This document shows positions 7,442 to 14,559 of a stretch of 31,174 nt of DNA, piece by piece (the stretch's first letter is position 1; the number at the start of each line of letters is the position of its first letter). Made by a program: the position numbers and the translations under genes. The DNA is taken from contig CAZZIQ010000011.1 in assembly GCA_964654355.1 (NCBI GenBank), positions 1-31,174 on the forward strand, written 5' to 3'. Under the pieces are notes generated by a model, which saw nothing but the letters and a program-made list of their open reading frames with translations, was not told the DNA's origin and did not search any database. Source of the DNA: CAZZIQ01 sp964654355. Its GTDB lineage: Bacteria; Pseudomonadota; Gammaproteobacteria; GCF-002020875.

Positions 7442-7972
7442 ATGTCCAGAATTGCAAAAGCTCCGATTGAATTGCCGTCGGGCGTGAATGTAACCATCGC
7501 CGGCCAGAACGTAGCGGTGAAAGGTCCGAATGGTGCGATGTCTTTGGACATCCATGACTCGGTTGCTGTGGCTCAGGAAGGCAGTGCAATCAATGTGCAG
7601 CCGGTCGATGCCGCGAGTGGCTTTGCCATGGCCGGCACCATGCGCCAGTTGATCAACAACATGGTTACCGGTGTGAGCAAGGGCTTTGAAAAGAAATTGA
7701 CCTTGATCGGCGTCGGTTACCGTGCGCAGGCCAAGGGTAAAGTGCTGGATTTGGCGCTCGGTTTTTCCCATCCGGTCAACTATGACGTGCCGGAAGGAAT
7801 CACCATTGAGACCCCGAGCCAGACAGAAATTGTTGTGAAAGGTGCGGACAAGCAGAAGGTTGGCCAGGTTGCGGCTGAGATTCGTGCGTACCGTCCGCCA
7901 GAGCCTTACAAGGGCAAGGGTGTTCGCTATACGGATGAGTACGTCATTCGTAAGGAAACCAAGAAGAAGTAA
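7442..7972 (+). CDS. rplF: 50S ribosomal protein L6
   Basis: The 176-residue product begins MSRIAKAPIELPSGVNVTI. It contains two related L6 domains, with the linker region KGFEKKLTLIGVGYRAQAKG and LGFSHPVNYDVPEGI. The signature PPEPYKGKGVRYTDEYVIRK lies at the C-terminus. L6 sits near the GTPase-associated centre of the 50S subunit. The upstream region has CAGGATTCAGG. No departures from the family were noticed. Confidence 0.98.
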   Translation: MSRIAKAPIELPSGVNVTIAGQNVAVKGPNGAMSLDIHDSVAVAQEGSAINVQPVDAASGFAMAGTMRQLINNMVTGVSKGFEKKLTLIGVGYRAQAKGKVLDLALGFSHPVNYDVPEGITIETPSQTEIVVKGADKQKVGQVAAEIRAYRPPEPYKGKGVRYTDEYVIRKETKKK

Positions 7973-8000
7973 TCCGCGTTAACCGCAGGTAGATACTGAC

Positions 8001-8345
8001 ATGGACAAGAATAGCTCCCGACTGCGCCGCGCTACCCGTTCACGAGCCAAGATTCGTGAACTCGGCGTGCCGCGTCTGACTGTGCATCGCACCCCGCGCC
8101 ATATTTATGCGCAGGTGATTGATGCCAATGGCAAGGTGTTGGCCACGGCTTCGACCGTACAGGCTGATCTGCGTAAAGGTGTAACCGGCAACGTTGCCGC
8201 TGCCGCTGCCGTAGGCAAGCTGGTTGGCGAGCGCGCGAAGGATGCAGGCGTAACTGCGGTTGCGTTTGACCGTTCCGGTTTCCAATACCACGGTCGTGTG
8301 AAAGCGCTGGCAGATGCTGCGCGTGAAGCCGGCTTGCAGTTCTAA
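8001..8345 (+). CDS. rplR: 50S ribosomal protein L18
   Basis: The 114-residue protein has an arginine-rich N-terminus (SSRLRRATRSRAKIREL), the PRLTVHRTPRHIYAQVID core and the C-terminal FDRSGFQYHGRVKALADAAR motif of L18. L18 binds 5S rRNA together with L5 and L25. GCAGGTAG lies upstream of the ATG. It ends 37 bases before rpsE, in the usual spc order. Confidence 0.97.
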   Translation: MDKNSSRLRRATRSRAKIRELGVPRLTVHRTPRHIYAQVIDANGKVLATASTVQADLRKGVTGNVAAAAAVGKLVGERAKDAGVTAVAFDRSGFQYHGRVKALADAAREAGLQF

Positions 8346-8382
8346 CGAACGTTTCGATTTACTAAAGAATAGGTAGCCAGTC

Positions 8383-8886
8383 ATGGCAGATACAGATCGC
8401 GAATCAGAAGACGGCCTGCAGGAAAAGCTCATTAGCGTGAATCGCGTTGCGAAGACCGTGAAGGGTGGCCGTATATTTTCCTTTGCTGCACTCACCGTAG
8501 TGGGCGACGGCCAAGGCCGTGTTGGTTTTGGTTATGGCAAGGCGCGTGAAGTGCCGGTTGCGATCCAGAAGGCCATGGAAAAGGCGCGCCGCAACATGGT
8601 CAGCGTGCCGCTGGTCAACGGTACGCTGCATTATCCGATCAAGGCGCGTCATGGTGCGGCCAAGGTCTACATGCAGCCTGCCTCTGAAGGTACCGGCATC
8701 ATCGCGGGTGGCGCAATGCGCGCAGTTTTAGAAGTGCTGGGTGTGCACAACATTCTGGCCAAGCGTAATGGTTCATCGAATCCGGTGAACGTGGTACGCG
8801 CAACGATCAATGGCCTTGCGGCAATGGGCAGCCCAGATTTCGTGGCAGCCAAGCGCGGCAAGTCTACCGACGAGATTACCGGCTGA
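8383..8886 (+). CDS. rpsE: 30S ribosomal protein S5
   Basis: The 167-residue protein contains the double-stranded-RNA-binding-like segment RVAKTVKGGRIFSFAALTVV and GDGQGRVGFGYGKAREVPVA near the N-terminus. The C-terminal domain has EGTGIIAGGAMRAVLEVLGV and NVVRATINGLAAMGSPD. S5 takes part in mRNA unwinding and decoding accuracy; mutations near its N-terminal loop give spectinomycin resistance in E. coli. A short acidic N-terminus (ADTDRESEDGLQEK) precedes the core. AGGTAG lies before the ATG. Confidence 0.98.
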   Translation: MADTDRESEDGLQEKLISVNRVAKTVKGGRIFSFAALTVVGDGQGRVGFGYGKAREVPVAIQKAMEKARRNMVSVPLVNGTLHYPIKARHGAAKVYMQPASEGTGIIAGGAMRAVLEVLGVHNILAKRNGSSNPVNVVRATINGLAAMGSPDFVAAKRGKSTDEITG

Positions 8887-8922
8887 GCCTAGCTCGCCGA
8901 GACGACGACAGAGGATCTTCCG

Positions 8923-9105
8923 ATGAGTGGCAAGACCGTCAAAGTGACCCTGGTGCGCAGCACCAACAAGCGCCTGAAGAACCATAAGGCCTGCGTGGCT
9001 GGTTTGGGTCTGCGTCGCATGCATCACACCGTGGAGGTTCTGGATACCCCAGAAAACCGCGGCATGATCAACAAGGTTTCCTACATGCTGAAGGTGGAAG
9101 ATTAA
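8923..9105 (+). CDS. rpmD: 50S ribosomal protein L30
   Basis: This is a 60-residue protein with the L30 pattern KTVKVTLVRSTNKRLKNHK, GLGLRRMHHTVEVLDTPENR and GMINKVSYMLKVED. L30 is a small beta-alpha protein of the 50S subunit found in the short form in proteobacteria. It sits between rpsE and rplO as in E. coli. The ribosome-binding site is AGAGGA. Length and composition are typical. Confidence 0.96.
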   Translation: MSGKTVKVTLVRSTNKRLKNHKACVAGLGLRRMHHTVEVLDTPENRGMINKVSYMLKVED

Positions 9106-9140
9106 TTCCGCCTGCAATTGGACAAGAGAAGGATACGGAC

Positions 9141-9578
9141 ATGCGTCTGAACACCATTAAGCCTGCAGCAGGTTCGCGCCCGAAGGGCAAGCGCGTTGGT
9201 CGTGGTATCGGTTGTACCGATGGCAAGACTTGCGGTCGTGGCCATAAGGGCCAGCACGCACGCGCCGGTGGCTACCATAAGGTAGGCTTCGAAGGCGGCC
9301 AGATGCCGTTGCAGCGTCGCTTGCCGAAGTCGGGCTTCCGTTCGGCGATGAGCCGCTATGTTGCTGAAGTTCGTTTGCATGAACTGGCCAAGGCAGCAGA
9401 GGGCGACGTGGTTGATGTATTGGCACTCGCTCAGGCTGGCGTGATTCCGCATCACATCCAGCGCGTGCGGGTGATTGCTTCAGGTGAACTGAATCGCGCA
9501 ATTAAGGTGCGCGGTCTGGAGTTGACCAAGGGTGCGCGCGCAGCGATTGAAGCTGCGGGCGGCTCAATCGAAGCCTGA
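9141..9578 (+). CDS. rplO: 50S ribosomal protein L15
   Basis: The 145-residue product begins MRLNTIKPAAGSRPKGKRVG and has the glycine-rich, basic N-terminal half of L15 (GRGHKGQHARAGGYHKVGFE, GGQMPLQRRLPKSGF). The globular C-terminal half ends GARAAIEAAGGSIEA. L15 is a late-assembly 50S protein that threads into 23S rRNA. An AGAAGGA element lies upstream. The stop is only eight bases before secY, so the two genes are almost certainly cotranscribed. Confidence 0.97.
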   Translation: MRLNTIKPAAGSRPKGKRVGRGIGCTDGKTCGRGHKGQHARAGGYHKVGFEGGQMPLQRRLPKSGFRSAMSRYVAEVRLHELAKAAEGDVVDVLALAQAGVIPHHIQRVRVIASGELNRAIKVRGLELTKGARAAIEAAGGSIEA

Positions 9579-9586
9579 GTCGATCC

Positions 9587-10939
9587 ATGGCCCGAGGGAA
9601 TGCAGCAGGTTTAGCCGCAAGCCTGGGTCAGGGAGGACAGCTCGCTGAATTGAAATCCCGTCTGTGGTTTGTCCTCGGCGGGATCATTGTTTATCGACTG
9701 GGTTCGCATGTGCCCGTGCCGGGGATTGATCCGGTTGCATTGGCGGCGATGTTTGAACAACAGTCCGGCACCATCCTCGACATGTTTAACATGTTCTCGG
9801 GTGGTGCGTTGATGCGCTTGTCGCTGTTTGCATTGGGTGTGATGCCATACATCTCGGCGTCCATCATCATGCAGCTGATGACCGCGGTTTCGCCGAAGCT
9901 GGAACAGCTAAAGAAAGAAGGCGAATCCGGACGGCGCAAGATTACCCAATACACGCGTTACGCAACGCTGGTATTGGCAACCTTCCAGGCACTCGGGATT
10001 GCGATTGCGTTGGAAGGACAGTCCGCCGGTGGTGTGGGCGTGGTGTTGGATCCGGGCATGGGCTTCCGCTTCATTGCGGTCGTAACCTTGGTTACCGGAA
10101 CGATGTTCCTGATGTGGCTGGGTGAGCAGATCACCGAGCGCGGCATCGGTAACGGCATCTCGTTGATCATCTTCGCTGGGATTGTGGCGGGTTTGCCGTC
10201 GGCGCTGGGTGGCACGTTTGAGTTGGCGCGCACCGGTGAACTGCACTTGATTACCTTGCTGGTGCTGTTGGCGCTGGCAGTGGCGATCACCGCTTTTGTG
10301 GTGTTCGTCGAACGAGGCCAGCGTCGCATCACCGTGAACTATGCACGGCAGCAGCGCGGCAACAAGATTTATGGCGGTCAGACCAGTCATCTGCCGTTGA
10401 AAGTGAATATGGCGGGCGTAATCCCGCCGATTTTTGCCTCGAGCATCATCCTGTTTCCGGCCACGATCGGAAGCTGGTTTGGTAGTGGCGAAGGCATGGG
10501 TTGGCTGAAGGATCTGGCGTCTACGCTGGCTCCGGGGCAGCCGTTGTACGTGGCGTTGTACGCCGGTGCGATCATCTTTTTCTGCTTCTTCTATACCGCG
10601 TTGGTGTTTAACCCGCGCGATACAGCAGAAAATTTGCGTCGCTCCGGGGCGTTCATTCCGGGCATGCGTCCGGGTGAGCACACCGCTCAGTACATCGACA
10701 AGGTGATGACCCGCCTGACCATGATTGGTGCGGCCTACATCACTGCAGTGAGTTTGTTGCCGGAGTTCCTGATTATTCAGTGGAACGTCCCGTTCTATTT
10801 CGGCGGAACTTCGCTGCTGATCATCGTAGTGGTGATCATGGACTTCATGGCGCAGGTGCAATCGCATCTGTTGTCCAACCAGTACGAAGGCCTGATGAAG
10901 AAGGCCAATTTGAAGAATTTCGGCCGCAGCGGGCTGTAA
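9587..10939 (+). CDS. secY: Protein translocase subunit SecY
   Basis: The 450-residue integral membrane protein forms the channel of the SecYEG translocon. Ten hydrophobic segments can be followed, beginning with LWFVLGGIIVYRLGSHVPVP. Signature stretches include LSLFALGVMPYISASIIMQL, WLGEQITERGIGNGISLIIF and the cytosolic loop GQRRITVNYARQQRGNKIYG. The C-terminal tail ends YEGLMKKANLKNFGRSGL. It lies eight bases after rplO, without a clear Shine-Dalgarno sequence of its own, so its expression probably depends on coupling to rplO translation. Length is close to that of E. coli SecY (443). Confidence 0.98.
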   Translation: MARGNAAGLAASLGQGGQLAELKSRLWFVLGGIIVYRLGSHVPVPGIDPVALAAMFEQQSGTILDMFNMFSGGALMRLSLFALGVMPYISASIIMQLMTAVSPKLEQLKKEGESGRRKITQYTRYATLVLATFQALGIAIALEGQSAGGVGVVLDPGMGFRFIAVVTLVTGTMFLMWLGEQITERGIGNGISLIIFAGIVAGLPSALGGTFELARTGELHLITLLVLLALAVAITAFVVFVERGQRRITVNYARQQRGNKIYGGQTSHLPLKVNMAGVIPPIFASSIILFPATIGSWFGSGEGMGWLKDLASTLAPGQPLYVALYAGAIIFFCFFYTALVFNPRDTAENLRRSGAFIPGMRPGEHTAQYIDKVMTRLTMIGAAYITAVSLLPEFLIIQWNVPFYFGGTSLLIIVVVIMDFMAQVQSHLLSNQYEGLMKKANLKNFGRSGL

Positions 10940-10967
10940 TCCGCGACGGCATTTTGGGGGTAGAACG

Positions 10968-11081
10968 ATGAAGGTTCGAGCTTCAGTCAAGAAGATGTGC
11001 AGTAGCTGCAAGATCATCCGCCGCAATGGTGTGGTACGGGTGATTTGTAAGGATCCGAAGCACAAGCAGCGCCAGGGATGA
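10968..11081 (+). CDS. rpmJ: 50S ribosomal protein L36, zinc-binding form
   Basis: This short gene encodes 37 residues: MKVRASVKKMCSSCKIIRRN followed by GVVRVICKDPKHKQRQG. The CxxC, C and H residues at positions 11, 14, 27 and 32 form the L36 zinc ribbon, so this is the C-plus form. L36 is the smallest 50S protein. Its position directly after secY is as in E. coli. infA, found between secY and rpmJ in some other bacteria, is absent here. GGGGGTAG lies before the ATG. Confidence 0.96.
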   Translation: MKVRASVKKMCSSCKIIRRNGVVRVICKDPKHKQRQG

Positions 11082-11105
11082 GCCATTTTTTGGCCCATTT
11101 TGTCG

Positions 11106-11134
11106 TTGATTTCGGGGTAGCGCAGGGGTATCCT
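11106..11134 (+). promoter_or_regulatory. Putative alpha-block promoter upstream of rpsM
   Basis: TTGATT (11106-11111) and TATCCT (11129-11134) are separated by exactly 17 bases, in the 99-base gap between rpmJ and rpsM. The sequence after the -10 is TGCGCGC, a GC-rich discriminator like that before rplN. Gene order suggests it could start a separate alpha-operon transcript (rpsM to rplQ). It was found by inspection only. Confidence 0.55.
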
Positions 11135-11155
11135 TGCGCGCTTTCTGCGCGCGCA
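11135..11155 (+). other. GC-rich hairpin in the rpsM leader
   Basis: TGCGCGC (11135-11141) can pair with GCGCGCA (11149-11155) around a seven-base loop. It falls just downstream of the putative -10 and 25 bases before the rpsM start, so it would form the 5' part of the leader RNA. In E. coli S4 represses the alpha operon through a leader pseudoknot before rpsM. Whether this hairpin is part of an equivalent structure is unproven. Confidence 0.45.
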
Positions 11156-11180
11156 CTGAGAATTTAGGGAGAGCGGGCGA

Positions 11181-11537
11181 ATGGCACGTATTGCGGGAGT
11201 TAATGTCCCGGACAACAAACATACTTGGGTTGCACTGACCTCGATCTATGGGATCGGGCGTACGCGCGCCTACAAGATTTGCTCAGACACGGGCATCGAG
11301 TCCTCGCGTAAGATTCGCGACCTCGACGAACGTGAGCTGGACACGCTGCGTGATGCGGTCGGCAAATACATTGTCGAAGGCGATCTGCGTCGTGAAATCT
11401 CGATGAATATCAAGCGCTTGATGGACCTCGGTTGCTACCGCGGTATCCGTCATCGCCGTGGTCTGCCGCTGCGTGGTCAGCGTACTAAGACCAACGCGCG
11501 TACCCGTAAGGGCCCGCGTCGTCCGATTAAACGCTAA
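11181..11537 (+). CDS. rpsM: 30S ribosomal protein S13
   Basis: The 118-residue protein begins MARIAGVNVPDNKHTWVALT and contains the helix-two-turn-helix region SIYGIGRTRAYKICSDTGIE. The C-terminal basic tail is GLPLRGQRTKTNARTRKGPR. S13 forms bridges to the 50S subunit and contacts P-site tRNA. The upstream TAGGGAGAG is a strong ribosome-binding site. It opens the alpha block behind a promoter-like element and a hairpin. Confidence 0.98.
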   Translation: MARIAGVNVPDNKHTWVALTSIYGIGRTRAYKICSDTGIESSRKIRDLDERELDTLRDAVGKYIVEGDLRREISMNIKRLMDLGCYRGIRHRRGLPLRGQRTKTNARTRKGPRRPIKR

Positions 11538-11552
11538 GAAGGTTTTTGAACG

Positions 11553-11951
11553 ATGGCCAAGGACAACAAGGCAGCCGCTGCACGCCGTAAGAAGGTTAAG
11601 CGCAATGTGCCAGAAGGCGTTATGCATGTGCATGCGTCCTTCAATAACACCATCATCACCATCACCGACCGCAAGGGTGACACCCTGTGCTGGGCGACTT
11701 CCGGTGGTAGTGGCTTCCGTGGTTCGCGTAAGAGCACCCCGTTTGCGGCACAGGTTGCTGCTGAACGTGCGGGTCAGGTTGCGCTGGAATATGGTGTGAA
11801 GTCCGTTGATGTTTTGATCAATGGGCCGGGTCCGGGTCGTGAATCTTCTGTGCGTGCGCTGAACAACATCGGCATTCGCATCAACAGCATTACCGATGTG
11901 ACCCCGATCCCGCACAACGGTTGCCGTCCGCCTAAGCGCCGTCGCGTCTAA
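11553..11951 (+). CDS. rpsK: 30S ribosomal protein S11
   Basis: The 132-residue protein has the S11 core VMHVHASFNNTIITITDRKG, TSGGSGFRGSRKSTPFAAQV and NGPGPGRESSVRALNN, and ends VTPIPHNGCRPPKRRRV. S11 lines the mRNA exit cleft in the 30S platform. The N-terminal dozen residues are lysine- and alanine-rich (AKDNKAAAARRKKVKRN). The spacing of 15 bases after rpsM and an AGAAGG element support cotranscription. Confidence 0.97.
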   Translation: MAKDNKAAAARRKKVKRNVPEGVMHVHASFNNTIITITDRKGDTLCWATSGGSGFRGSRKSTPFAAQVAAERAGQVALEYGVKSVDVLINGPGPGRESSVRALNNIGIRINSITDVTPIPHNGCRPPKRRRV

Positions 11952-11980
11952 GCGGTTACAGATTTCGGAGAGTACAGACA

Positions 11981-12610
11981 GTGGCCAAGTACATCGGACC
12001 CAAATGCAAACTTGCTCGCCGTGAGGGTACAGACCTCGGGCTGAAGAGCGGTGTTCGCGCACTCGATTCAAAGTGCAAGCCGGAACAGCTTCCGGGCCAG
12101 CATGGCGTTACCGCGAAGCGTCCGCGCATGTCGGACTACGCAACCCAGCTGCGTGAAAAGCAGAAAGTGCGTCGTATCTACGGTGTGCTTGAGCGTCAGT
12201 TCCGTTCCTATTACAAGGAAGCAGCGCGTCGTAAGGGCTCTACCGGTGAAAACCTGCTACAGCTGCTCGAATTGCGTCTGGATAACGTGGTTTACCGCAT
12301 GGGCTTTGGCTCAACGCGCGCCGAAGCACGTCAGTTGGTGAACCATAAGGCGGTACTCGTCAACGGGAAGACCGTGAGCATTCCGTCTTATCAGGTCACT
12401 GCAAATGACGTGATCTCGATTCGCGAACGTGCGAAAAAGCAAGAGCGCATCAAGACTTCGCTTGAGTTGGCACCGCAAGTGCGTGAAGGCTCCGATTGGA
12501 TTGATGTGGATTCCGGCAAGATGGAAGGTGTGTTCAAGCGCATTCCGGAACGCGCGGACCTCTCTTCCGACATTAACGAACACCTGATCGTTGAGCTCTA
12601 CTCCAAGTAA
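11981..12610 (+). CDS. rpsD: 30S ribosomal protein S4
   Basis: The 209-residue protein begins with a GTG codon: AKYIGPKCKLARREGTDLGL. The S4 RNA-binding domain has ENLLQLLELRLDNVVYRMGF and the ARQLVNHKAVLVNGKTVSIP motif around residues 95-130. S4 is a primary 16S binder and translational repressor of the alpha operon in E. coli. Only two cysteines (9 and 32) are present, so the four-Cys zinc knuckle of some S4 proteins is absent. CGGAGAG lies before the start. Confidence 0.97.
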   Translation: MAKYIGPKCKLARREGTDLGLKSGVRALDSKCKPEQLPGQHGVTAKRPRMSDYATQLREKQKVRRIYGVLERQFRSYYKEAARRKGSTGENLLQLLELRLDNVVYRMGFGSTRAEARQLVNHKAVLVNGKTVSIPSYQVTANDVISIRERAKKQERIKTSLELAPQVREGSDWIDVDSGKMEGVFKRIPERADLSSDINEHLIVELYSK

Positions 12611-12616
12611 TAGCTT

Positions 12617-12656
12617 GAGCGCGTAGCGCTCCGATCGGAACCAGCCAAGAGGCTGG
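12617..12656 (+). other. Two tandem perfect hairpins between rpsD and rpoA
   Basis: GAGCGC-GTA-GCGCTC (12617-12631) and CCAGCC-AAGA-GGCTGG (12641-12656) are two perfect six-base-pair inverted repeats in the 79-base gap before rpoA. Neither is followed by a T-run, so they do not look like intrinsic terminators. They could protect mRNA ends, guide processing or tune rpoA translation relative to rpsD; this is inference. Confidence 0.6.
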
Positions 12657-12689
12657 GTGTACTGAACCCATAGATTGAAGGATGACAGC

Positions 12690-13691
12690 ATGCAGGGATC
12701 TGCCAGCGATTTTCTGACTCCACAGCTTGCCAAGGTTGAAGCGCAGGGCGCAAACCGTGTACGCGTGGTACTCGAGCCGCTGGAGCGTGGTTTTGGCCAC
12801 ACCCTCGGTAATGCGCTGCGTCGCATTCTGTTGTCGTCCATGCATGGCGCTGCCATCACCGACGCAGAAATTGACGGCGTGCTGCACGAGTACACCGCGA
12901 TTGAAGGTATTCAAGAAGACGTCATCGACATTCTGCTCAACCTTAAGGGTGTGTCGGTGAAGATGGATGCTCGCACCCATGCGGAACTGACCTTGAACAA
13001 GCAGGGCCCGGGTGTGGTGACGGCTGGTGATATCCAGCTGGATCATGATGTTGAAATCATGAACCCGGATCACGTGATCGCCCACATCAACGAATCTGTT
13101 GCGCTGAACATGAAGCTGCACGTGGCTACCGGTCGTGGTTATGTACCAGCCAATCTGCGTGAAGAATCGGAAGAAGAAGGCACTAAGATTGGTACCTTGA
13201 AGCTCGACGCCAGCTACAGCCCGGTTCGCCGCGTCATGTACAGCGTTGAAAGCGCGCGTGTTGAACAGCGCACCGACCTCGATCGTCTGGTTCTCGACCT
13301 CGAAACCAACGGAACCATCGAAGCCGAAGAAGCGATTCGCCGTGCCGCCACCATTCTGCAACAACAGTTGGTGTCCTTCGTTGAACTCGAATCTGCGGGC
13401 AGCGCCAAGGCCAGTGGTCAGGCCGTTCCGCAGTTTGATCCGATGCTGCTGCGTCCGATCGATGATCTTGAGCTGACCGTTCGCTCTGCGAACTGCCTCA
13501 AGGCCGAAGCCATTCATTTCATCGGTGATCTGATTCAGCGCACCGAAACCGAGCTGCTGCGTACCCCGAACTTGGGTAAGAAGTCGCTCAACGAAATCAA
13601 GGACGTGCTGGGTGCACGCGGCTTGAATCTGGGCATGCGCCTGGAAAACTGGCCGCCAGAAGGCCTGCACGATAACGAAGCCGCGGCCTAA
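12690..13691 (+). CDS. rpoA: DNA-directed RNA polymerase subunit alpha
   Basis: The start at 12690 (MQGSASDFLTPQLAKVEAQG) matches the family N-terminus and follows GAAGGA; an in-frame TTG 15 bases upstream is less likely. The 333-residue protein has the dimerising N-terminal domain with LEPLERGFGHTLGNALRRIL and LSSMHGAAITDAEIDGVLHE, a linker, and a C-terminal domain with LRPIDDLELTVRSANCLKAE and TPNLGKKSLNEIKDVL. The C-terminal domain binds UP elements and activators. The alpha dimer nucleates polymerase assembly. Length is close to that of E. coli RpoA (329). Confidence 0.98.
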   Translation: MQGSASDFLTPQLAKVEAQGANRVRVVLEPLERGFGHTLGNALRRILLSSMHGAAITDAEIDGVLHEYTAIEGIQEDVIDILLNLKGVSVKMDARTHAELTLNKQGPGVVTAGDIQLDHDVEIMNPDHVIAHINESVALNMKLHVATGRGYVPANLREESEEEGTKIGTLKLDASYSPVRRVMYSVESARVEQRTDLDRLVLDLETNGTIEAEEAIRRAATILQQQLVSFVELESAGSAKASGQAVPQFDPMLLRPIDDLELTVRSANCLKAEAIHFIGDLIQRTETELLRTPNLGKKSLNEIKDVLGARGLNLGMRLENWPPEGLHDNEAAA

Positions 13692-13721
13692 CGCGCACGC
13701 GCATAGACAAGGAAAACGACC

Positions 13722-14087
13722 ATGCGACACGGTAAAAGTGGCGTCAAACTGAACCGCACCAGCAGCCATCGCAAAGCGATGTTCCGCAACATGGCGGCTT
13801 CATTGATTGAGCATGAAGTGATTCAGACCACCCTGCCAAAGGCGAAAGAACTACGCCGTGTAGCAGAGCCGCTGATCACCCTGGCCAAGAACGACAGCGC
13901 TGCCAACCGTCGTCTGGCGTTCGATCGCCTGCGTAACCGCGACGTTGTACAGAAGCTGTTCAACGAAATCGGCCCGCGTTTCAGCGCGCGTCCGGGTGGT
14001 TACTTGCGTGTGCTTAAGGCAGGCTTCCGTGCCGGCGATGCTGCACCGATGGCGATTGTTGAATTGGTGGATCGCGCAGAAGGCTAA
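13722..14087 (+). CDS. rplQ: 50S ribosomal protein L17
   Basis: The 121-residue product starts MRHGKSGVKLNRTSSHRKAM and contains RNMAASLIEHEVIQTTLPKA and GPRFSARPGGYLRVLKAGFR, the L17 hallmarks. L17 lies at the bottom of the 50S subunit near the tunnel exit. It is the last gene of the alpha block and is followed within 20 bases by a strong terminator. AAGGAAAA precedes the ATG. No anomalies were seen. Confidence 0.98.
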   Translation: MRHGKSGVKLNRTSSHRKAMFRNMAASLIEHEVIQTTLPKAKELRRVAEPLITLAKNDSAANRRLAFDRLRNRDVVQKLFNEIGPRFSARPGGYLRVLKAGFRAGDAAPMAIVELVDRAEG

Positions 14088-14106
14088 GCCGTCTTCGCCT
14101 CACCAG

Positions 14107-14134
14107 AAAAAACCGGGCATTGCCCGGTTTTTTT
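14107..14134. terminator. Bidirectional intrinsic terminator after rplQ
   Basis: CCGGGC-ATT-GCCCGG (14113-14127) is flanked by six A bases on the left and seven T bases on the right. The stem can extend through the A/T pairs. It therefore reads as an intrinsic terminator on both strands. It serves the alpha block on the plus strand and uvrA plus its downstream gene on the minus strand, whose stop is six bases away. Confidence 0.93.
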
Positions 14135-14139
14135 GTGCC

Positions 14140-14559
14140 TCAGTGCAGTAGGAGGAGTTGTGGAGCCGCGTCCTGTTCCATCCATAAAAAGCCATTCTGC
14201 TTAAAGGTCTTACCGAGCTCTTCTGCCTCATTTTTAGTCATTCCGGCAATCCACAGGCTCGGTTCGTCGGGCCATTTCCCGGTTGGGTCGCGGCCAACGG
14301 CGGGCAGATGGTGATATCCCAGTTTTTCGACCGCCTCGGTGAGGGCGAGCATGCGCGCGTGGTTTTCTGCGGCGCTCAGGACCTGACTGCGTGGGTTGCA
14401 GGCGGTGATCAGTGCGCTGGTTGTGCAGTTATTCTTTTTATGTAGATCTTCTAGCGAGTGTGAGTACTCACTGACTTTCAGTCGGATGACGGTCTCGGCA
14501 TGAATTTCGTACACCGCGTCGCGGTAGGCTTGGATCAAATCTGGGTTCAGATCGGTCAT
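14140..14559 (-). CDS. DUF3293-type small protein of unknown function
   Basis: The 139-residue protein begins MTDLNPDLIQAYRDAVYEIH and contains TACNPRSQVLSAAENHARML and LPAVGRDPTGKWPDEPSLWI. I recognise this pattern (TAxNP, GRDPxGxWPxExS) as that of DUF3293 proteins, whose function is not known. There is no signal peptide or membrane segment. Its ATG overlaps the uvrA stop in an ATGA arrangement, so it is translated from the uvrA message and probably coupled to it. The frame runs open further upstream into uvrA, but that part is arginine-rich shadow sequence. A role in DNA repair is suggested only by position. Confidence 0.8.
   Translation of the reverse strand: MTDLNPDLIQAYRDAVYEIHAETVIRLKVSEYSHSLEDLHKKNNCTTSALITACNPRSQVLSAAENHARMLALTEAVEKLGYHHLPAVGRDPTGKWPDEPSLWIAGMTKNEAEELGKTFKQNGFLWMEQDAAPQLLLLH

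Noticed and set aside
9908..11218. Minus-strand open frame of 436 codons opposite secY and rpmJ
   Set aside because: The translation is rich in His, Arg and Gln without any domain pattern, and it covers two certain genes and a promoter region.
12573..13769. Long minus-strand open frame (398 codons) opposite rpoA
   Set aside because: It lies wholly over rpoA and its flanks, shows no protein motif or ribosome-binding site, and is explained by codon bias of the sense gene.
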